In this document: in pieces, positions 4,781 through 6,719 of the stretch
Layout of the letters: each line of letters starts with the position of its first letter
Numbering within the stretch: the stretch's first letter is position 1
Origin: JBDSGC01 sp046594105
Lineage (GTDB): Bacteria; Acidobacteriota; Thermoanaerobaculia; Gp7-AA8
Length of the DNA: 6,719 nucleotides
Assembly: GCA_046594105.1 (NCBI GenBank)
Contig: JBKJQB010000098.1
Span: forward strand, 1-6,719
Direction of reading: 5' to 3'
Notes under the pieces: model-generated
What the model saw: only the letters and a program-made list of their open reading frames with translations
What the model was told of the DNA's origin: nothing
The model's database searches: none
Program-made: the position numbers and the translations under genes

Positions 4781-5913
4781 TACGTGGAGCGCGTTCCCGG
4801 TTTGCGGCGCGTGTGTTTCGGCGTCGCACCCACGGAGCTCACGGCCACCGGTGACGCGGGGATCACCGCCCGTCCGCCGGTGGCGCGGCTTCGCGCCTCG
4901 CCCTTCCCGCGCAGCTGTCCGCATGCTGCGGCGATGTCGCGACCTTTGGATCGCCGGACGGTGACCGCCACTCCGTGTTCGACCAGAGCATCCACGAAGC
5001 GGTTGATCGCTGCTTCGTTCGGACGTTTCATCCAGTCGGGGAGATTGGGGTCCTCGTTGAACGGGATGGCGTTCACCTTGGCATCCAGACCCCGGAGCAG
5101 CCGAGCCAGCGACTTCGCGTCCGCCGGCGAGTCGTTGTAACCAGCAAGCAGGACGTACTCCGCCGTGATTTCCCGCCCGCGCTCGGTGGGATAACGACGC
5201 AGGGCATCCATCAGATCGGCCAGCGGGTACTTCGAGGTGATCGGCATGATCTCCTCGCGGCGTTTGCGATCGGGCGCGTTGATGGAGATGGCCAGGTTCG
5301 GCCGGCGCGCCAGTTTCGCCAGCTCGTCGATTCCTGGGATGATCCCCGAGGTGGAGACGGTGATGCGCTTCGGCGCGATGGTCGTGAACAGCGCTTCGAG
5401 CGTGGTCACGACATTTTCCAGATTCAGGAGCGGCTCGCCCATGCCCATGAACACCACGTTCATCAACTCGCTGGGAACGCCCTGCTCGTGCTCGATGACG
5501 AAGAACTGTCCGAGCATTTCGGAGGGAGTGAGATTGCGTCCCGCGCCGAAGAAACCGGTGACACAGAAGGTGCAGCCCACCGCGCAACCGGCCTGCGAAG
5601 AGAGACAGATGCTGGTGCGGTCGCCCATCGGCATGTAGACCGCCTCGACGCGATTCTCATCGCCGAGCTGAAACAAATACTTCTGGCTTCCGTCCGCTGC
5701 CGGTTCGGTGCGCTCCATCACCTCGGGGAAGGCGATGGCGAACTGCTGCGCAAGTGTGGCTCGCAGATCCTTTGGAAGGTTCGTCATCGCATCGAAGCTG
5801 TCGACGCCTTGCGTAAACAGCCAGTCGGCGATCTGGGCGATGCGAAAGCGTGGAGACACGATCGCGCCGAGGGTCGCATCGAGGTGCGCGGGCGCGACGT
5901 CGTAGAGGTTCAT
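4780..5913 (-). CDS. rlmN: 23S rRNA (adenine(2503)-C2)-methyltransferase RlmN, radical SAM enzyme
   Basis: The 377-aa cytoplasmic enzyme methylates C2 of A2503 in 23S rRNA (and A37 of some tRNAs in E. coli) by a ping-pong radical mechanism. The radical-SAM cluster motif is CAVGCTFC (Cys110, Cys114, Cys117). Cys103 in SICLSSQAGC corresponds to the methyl-carrying Cys118 of E. coli as I recall its numbering, and Cys331 in DIAAACGQLRG corresponds to Cys355. The GMGEPLLN motif (157-164) and INAIPFNEDPN-like region (KVNAIPFNEDPN, 279-290) also fit. Cfr is related, but context and sequence favour RlmN. Two oddities: SINAPDRKRREEIMP replaces the more usual SLHAP... segment, and about 45 basic residues follow Cys331, longer than the usual short tail. 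The ATG at 5913 gives the typical family N-terminus. It lacks a Shine-Dalgarno but lies four bases after the stop of the upstream small gene, so translation is probably coupled. Confidence 0.93.
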   Translation of the reverse strand: MNLYDVAPAHLDATLGAIVSPRFRIAQIADWLFTQGVDSFDAMTNLPKDLRATLAQQFAIAFPEVMERTEPAADGSQKYLFQLGDENRVEAVYMPMGDRTSICLSSQAGCAVGCTFCVTGFFGAGRNLTPSEMLGQFFVIEHEQGVPSELMNVVFMGMGEPLLNLENVVTTLEALFTTIAPKRITVSTSGIIPGIDELAKLARRPNLAISINAPDRKRREEIMPITSKYPLADLMDALRRYPTERGREITAEYVLLAGYNDSPADAKSLARLLRGLDAKVNAIPFNEDPNLPDWMKRPNEAAINRFVDALVEHGVAVTVRRSKGRDIAAACGQLRGKGEARSRATGGRAVIPASPVAVSSVGATPKHTRRKPGTRST

Positions 5914-5917
5914 CGAA

Positions 5918-6280
5918 TCATTCGTCGCTGCCGGAACCGAGGAGCGGAGCGACCCGGCGCGTGGACATCGAACGGACCTTTCGCGTGGGATCGATTCCGA
6001 GCGATCGCAGCAGAGTCAGGTCGTTGATGTCGATCCGGAACTGCACTTCCTTGTCGCTCTTCACCACCATGGCCTGGGTCGGTTCCGCGGGGCCCTCCTC
6101 GATCGCTTCCGGCTCTTCGCCCTGCCGATTGAGGCTGATGGTGGCGTCGAGAACCACGTAGAGGTCATAGCCTTCGTCGCGGATCTCCTGGATGTGCTGG
6201 TTCACCTGTTCGGAAGCGGAGATCGACTCGTTGATCGCGGTGCCGAGCTCTTGAAGAAGCTGCTTGATTTTGTCGTCCAC
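5918..6280 (-). CDS. Small acidic protein of unknown function, coupled to rlmN
   Basis: I do not recognise a named family. The 120-aa product has no signal peptide or membrane segment. Residues 1-35 look like an amphipathic, possibly coiled-coil helix (IKQLLQELGTAINESISASE). A short strand-like segment follows (YDLYVVLDATISL, 39-51), then an acidic linker (GEEPEAIEEGPAEP, 54-67), then FRIDINDLTLLRSLGID (81-97) and a basic tail. I have an impression of similar small proteins in Acidobacteria, but this was not checked. The start is GTG 6280, with AGGAG only three bases before it (6284-6288), a tight but usable spacing. Codon use matches its neighbours and the frame fills the space between a plausible promoter and rlmN, supporting a real gene. 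The stop is four bases before the rlmN ATG, so the two are co-transcribed and the product may act in ribosome modification or translation; that is inference from context only. Confidence 0.75.
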   Translation of the reverse strand: MDDKIKQLLQELGTAINESISASEQVNQHIQEIRDEGYDLYVVLDATISLNRQGEEPEAIEEGPAEPTQAMVVKSDKEVQFRIDINDLTLLRSLGIDPTRKVRSMSTRRVAPLLGSGSDE

Positions 6281-6345
6281 GCGCTCCTCACGAATACACG
6301 TAAACGTTTGGAAACAAAGCAGCTTACATTTACGTGCGACAGCTT

Positions 6346-6374
6346 ATTGTGGCAAACTCAAGCCCCGTGGTCAA
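6346..6374 (-). promoter_or_regulatory. Probable sigma70-type promoter for the small gene-rlmN operon
   Basis: On the complement, TTGACC (6369-6374, 5 of 6 to TTGACA) is followed by a 17-base spacer and CACAAT (6346-6351, 4 of 6 to TATAAT). Transcription would start near 6339, giving a leader of about 60 nt before the GTG at 6280. The leader includes the 8-bp palindrome AAACGTTT (6302-6309). The rest of the 6281-6457 spacer shows no gene. Confidence 0.45.
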
Positions 6375-6434
6375 TATTCCGAAAGTCCTCCGACCGGCGT
6401 ACACTAACTGGCCCTCCGGACGAAGGCAAAACCA

Positions 6435-6459
6435 GAAACCAGAAACGGTTTCTGGTTTC
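6435..6459. terminator. 12-bp perfect hairpin at the stop codon of the DNA glycosylase gene
   Basis: GAAACCAGAAAC (6435-6446) and GTTTCTGGTTTC (6448-6459) are perfect inverted copies with a single base between them. In RNA the innermost pairs would open to form a loop. On the minus strand the stem begins within the TGA stop of the glycosylase gene and is followed by TGGTTTTGCC, a short weak T-run, so it may act as a terminator. The left arm also belongs to a short tandem repeat (AAACCAG twice, then AAAC). Confidence 0.5.
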
Positions 6460-6719
6460 AACCCGCGTCCACGCGATCAGCCACGGAGTTCCAAAGCTCG
6501 GACCAGTAGGCCAGGTACTTCCAGCGGCCCCATTTGGCATAACGCCTCAGCATCAACCGGTCTTCGACTCTTCGCCCGCGGTGGTAGGTCTCGCGCACGA
6601 ACCTCCGGAACTCGCTGTCCACGGCGATGAAGTCATGCCGCCCATCCATGGCCAGCAGATGCGCCGCGCCGTACGGACCGATTCCAGGCAGCGACTGGTA
6701 GCTCTCCAGCAGAACCTTG
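6458..6719 (-). CDS. HhH-GPD superfamily DNA glycosylase, C-terminal fragment (3-methyladenine type; start beyond the right edge)
   Basis: Eighty-six C-terminal residues are visible, read on the complement with one extra base at the edge. The fragment contains a helix-hairpin-helix (SLPGIGPYGAAHLLAMDGRH) followed by IAVDSEFRRF, whose aspartate lies where the HhH-GPD catalytic Asp is expected. Such enzymes remove alkylated or oxidised bases to start base-excision repair. No C-terminal iron-sulfur cysteine cluster follows, which argues against endonuclease III/MutY and for an AlkA/3-methyladenine-type or related glycosylase. The end, rich in Trp and Tyr (KWGRWKYLAYWSELW), resembles the last helix of that group. 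The N-terminal part and start codon lie outside the window, so substrate class is uncertain. The TGA stop is at 6458-6460, inside a 12-bp hairpin. Confidence 0.75.
   Translation of the reverse strand, partial: KVLLESYQSLPGIGPYGAAHLLAMDGRHDFIAVDSEFRRFVRETYHRGRRVEDRLMLRRYAKWGRWKYLAYWSELWNSVADRVDAG

Noticed and set aside
4763..5587. Minus-strand frame overlapping rlmN in another phase
   Set aside because: Overlaps rlmN throughout, with no domain motifs and an Arg/His-rich shadow composition.
4975..6027. Long plus-strand open frame (350 codons) opposite rlmN
   Set aside because: It is antisense to conserved RlmN motifs; composition (His, Arg, Gln-rich) is typical of a shadow frame.

Overview
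This is GC-rich chromosomal DNA carrying housekeeping genes plus repeat-dense intergenic spacers. The organism is probably a free-living Gram-negative-type bacterium. An Acidobacteriota-like source is my best guess, from the style of the small protein upstream of rlmN, the intergenic repeats and the HspR-type operator at clpB. This is an impression and was not tested by alignment.

Layout. (1) The left edge, minus strand, holds the first 36 codons of the disaggregase ClpB, with a strong Shine-Dalgarno and an upstream inverted repeat that looks like an HspR (HAIR) operator. (2) Divergent from it, plus strand, is a large secreted protein: signal peptide, carboxypeptidase-regulatory-like beta domain, a domain resembling an RlpA-type double-psi beta-barrel, and a C-terminal Ig-like domain. 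Its start codon is unclear. (3) A 577-bp non-coding interval (1618-2194) separates this gene from the convergent TMEM175-type channel gene. It is packed with three kinds of inverted repeat. A 51-nt element immediately follows both genes' stop codons in mirror orientation, and inside lie a 132-bp double-hairpin element and a 118-bp long hairpin. (4) A six-TM TMEM175/DUF1211 potassium-channel family gene lies on the minus strand and appears to be transcribed nearly leaderless. (5) A divergent 231-bp spacer contains a 29-codon ORF with a good Shine-Dalgarno. Its stop overlaps the start of aspA (TGATG), suggesting translational coupling. (6) aspA, aspartate ammonia-lyase. (7) A short convergent spacer with GC-rich hairpins. 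(8) A minus-strand two-gene operon: a 120-aa acidic protein of unknown function, then rlmN (23S rRNA A2503 methyltransferase), separated by 4 nt and read from a probable sigma70-type promoter. (9) The right edge, minus strand, holds the C-terminal 86 residues of an HhH-GPD DNA glycosylase, with a hairpin at its stop codon.

The genes do not form one pathway. The window is a run of small independent units: proteostasis, secreted structural protein, ion channel, amino-acid catabolism, ribosome modification and DNA repair. The points most worth a second look are the HAIR-like clpB operator, the mirrored 3' repeats, the small ORF coupled to aspA, and the small protein coupled to rlmN. I found no defence system, CRISPR array, transposase, tRNA or rRNA.
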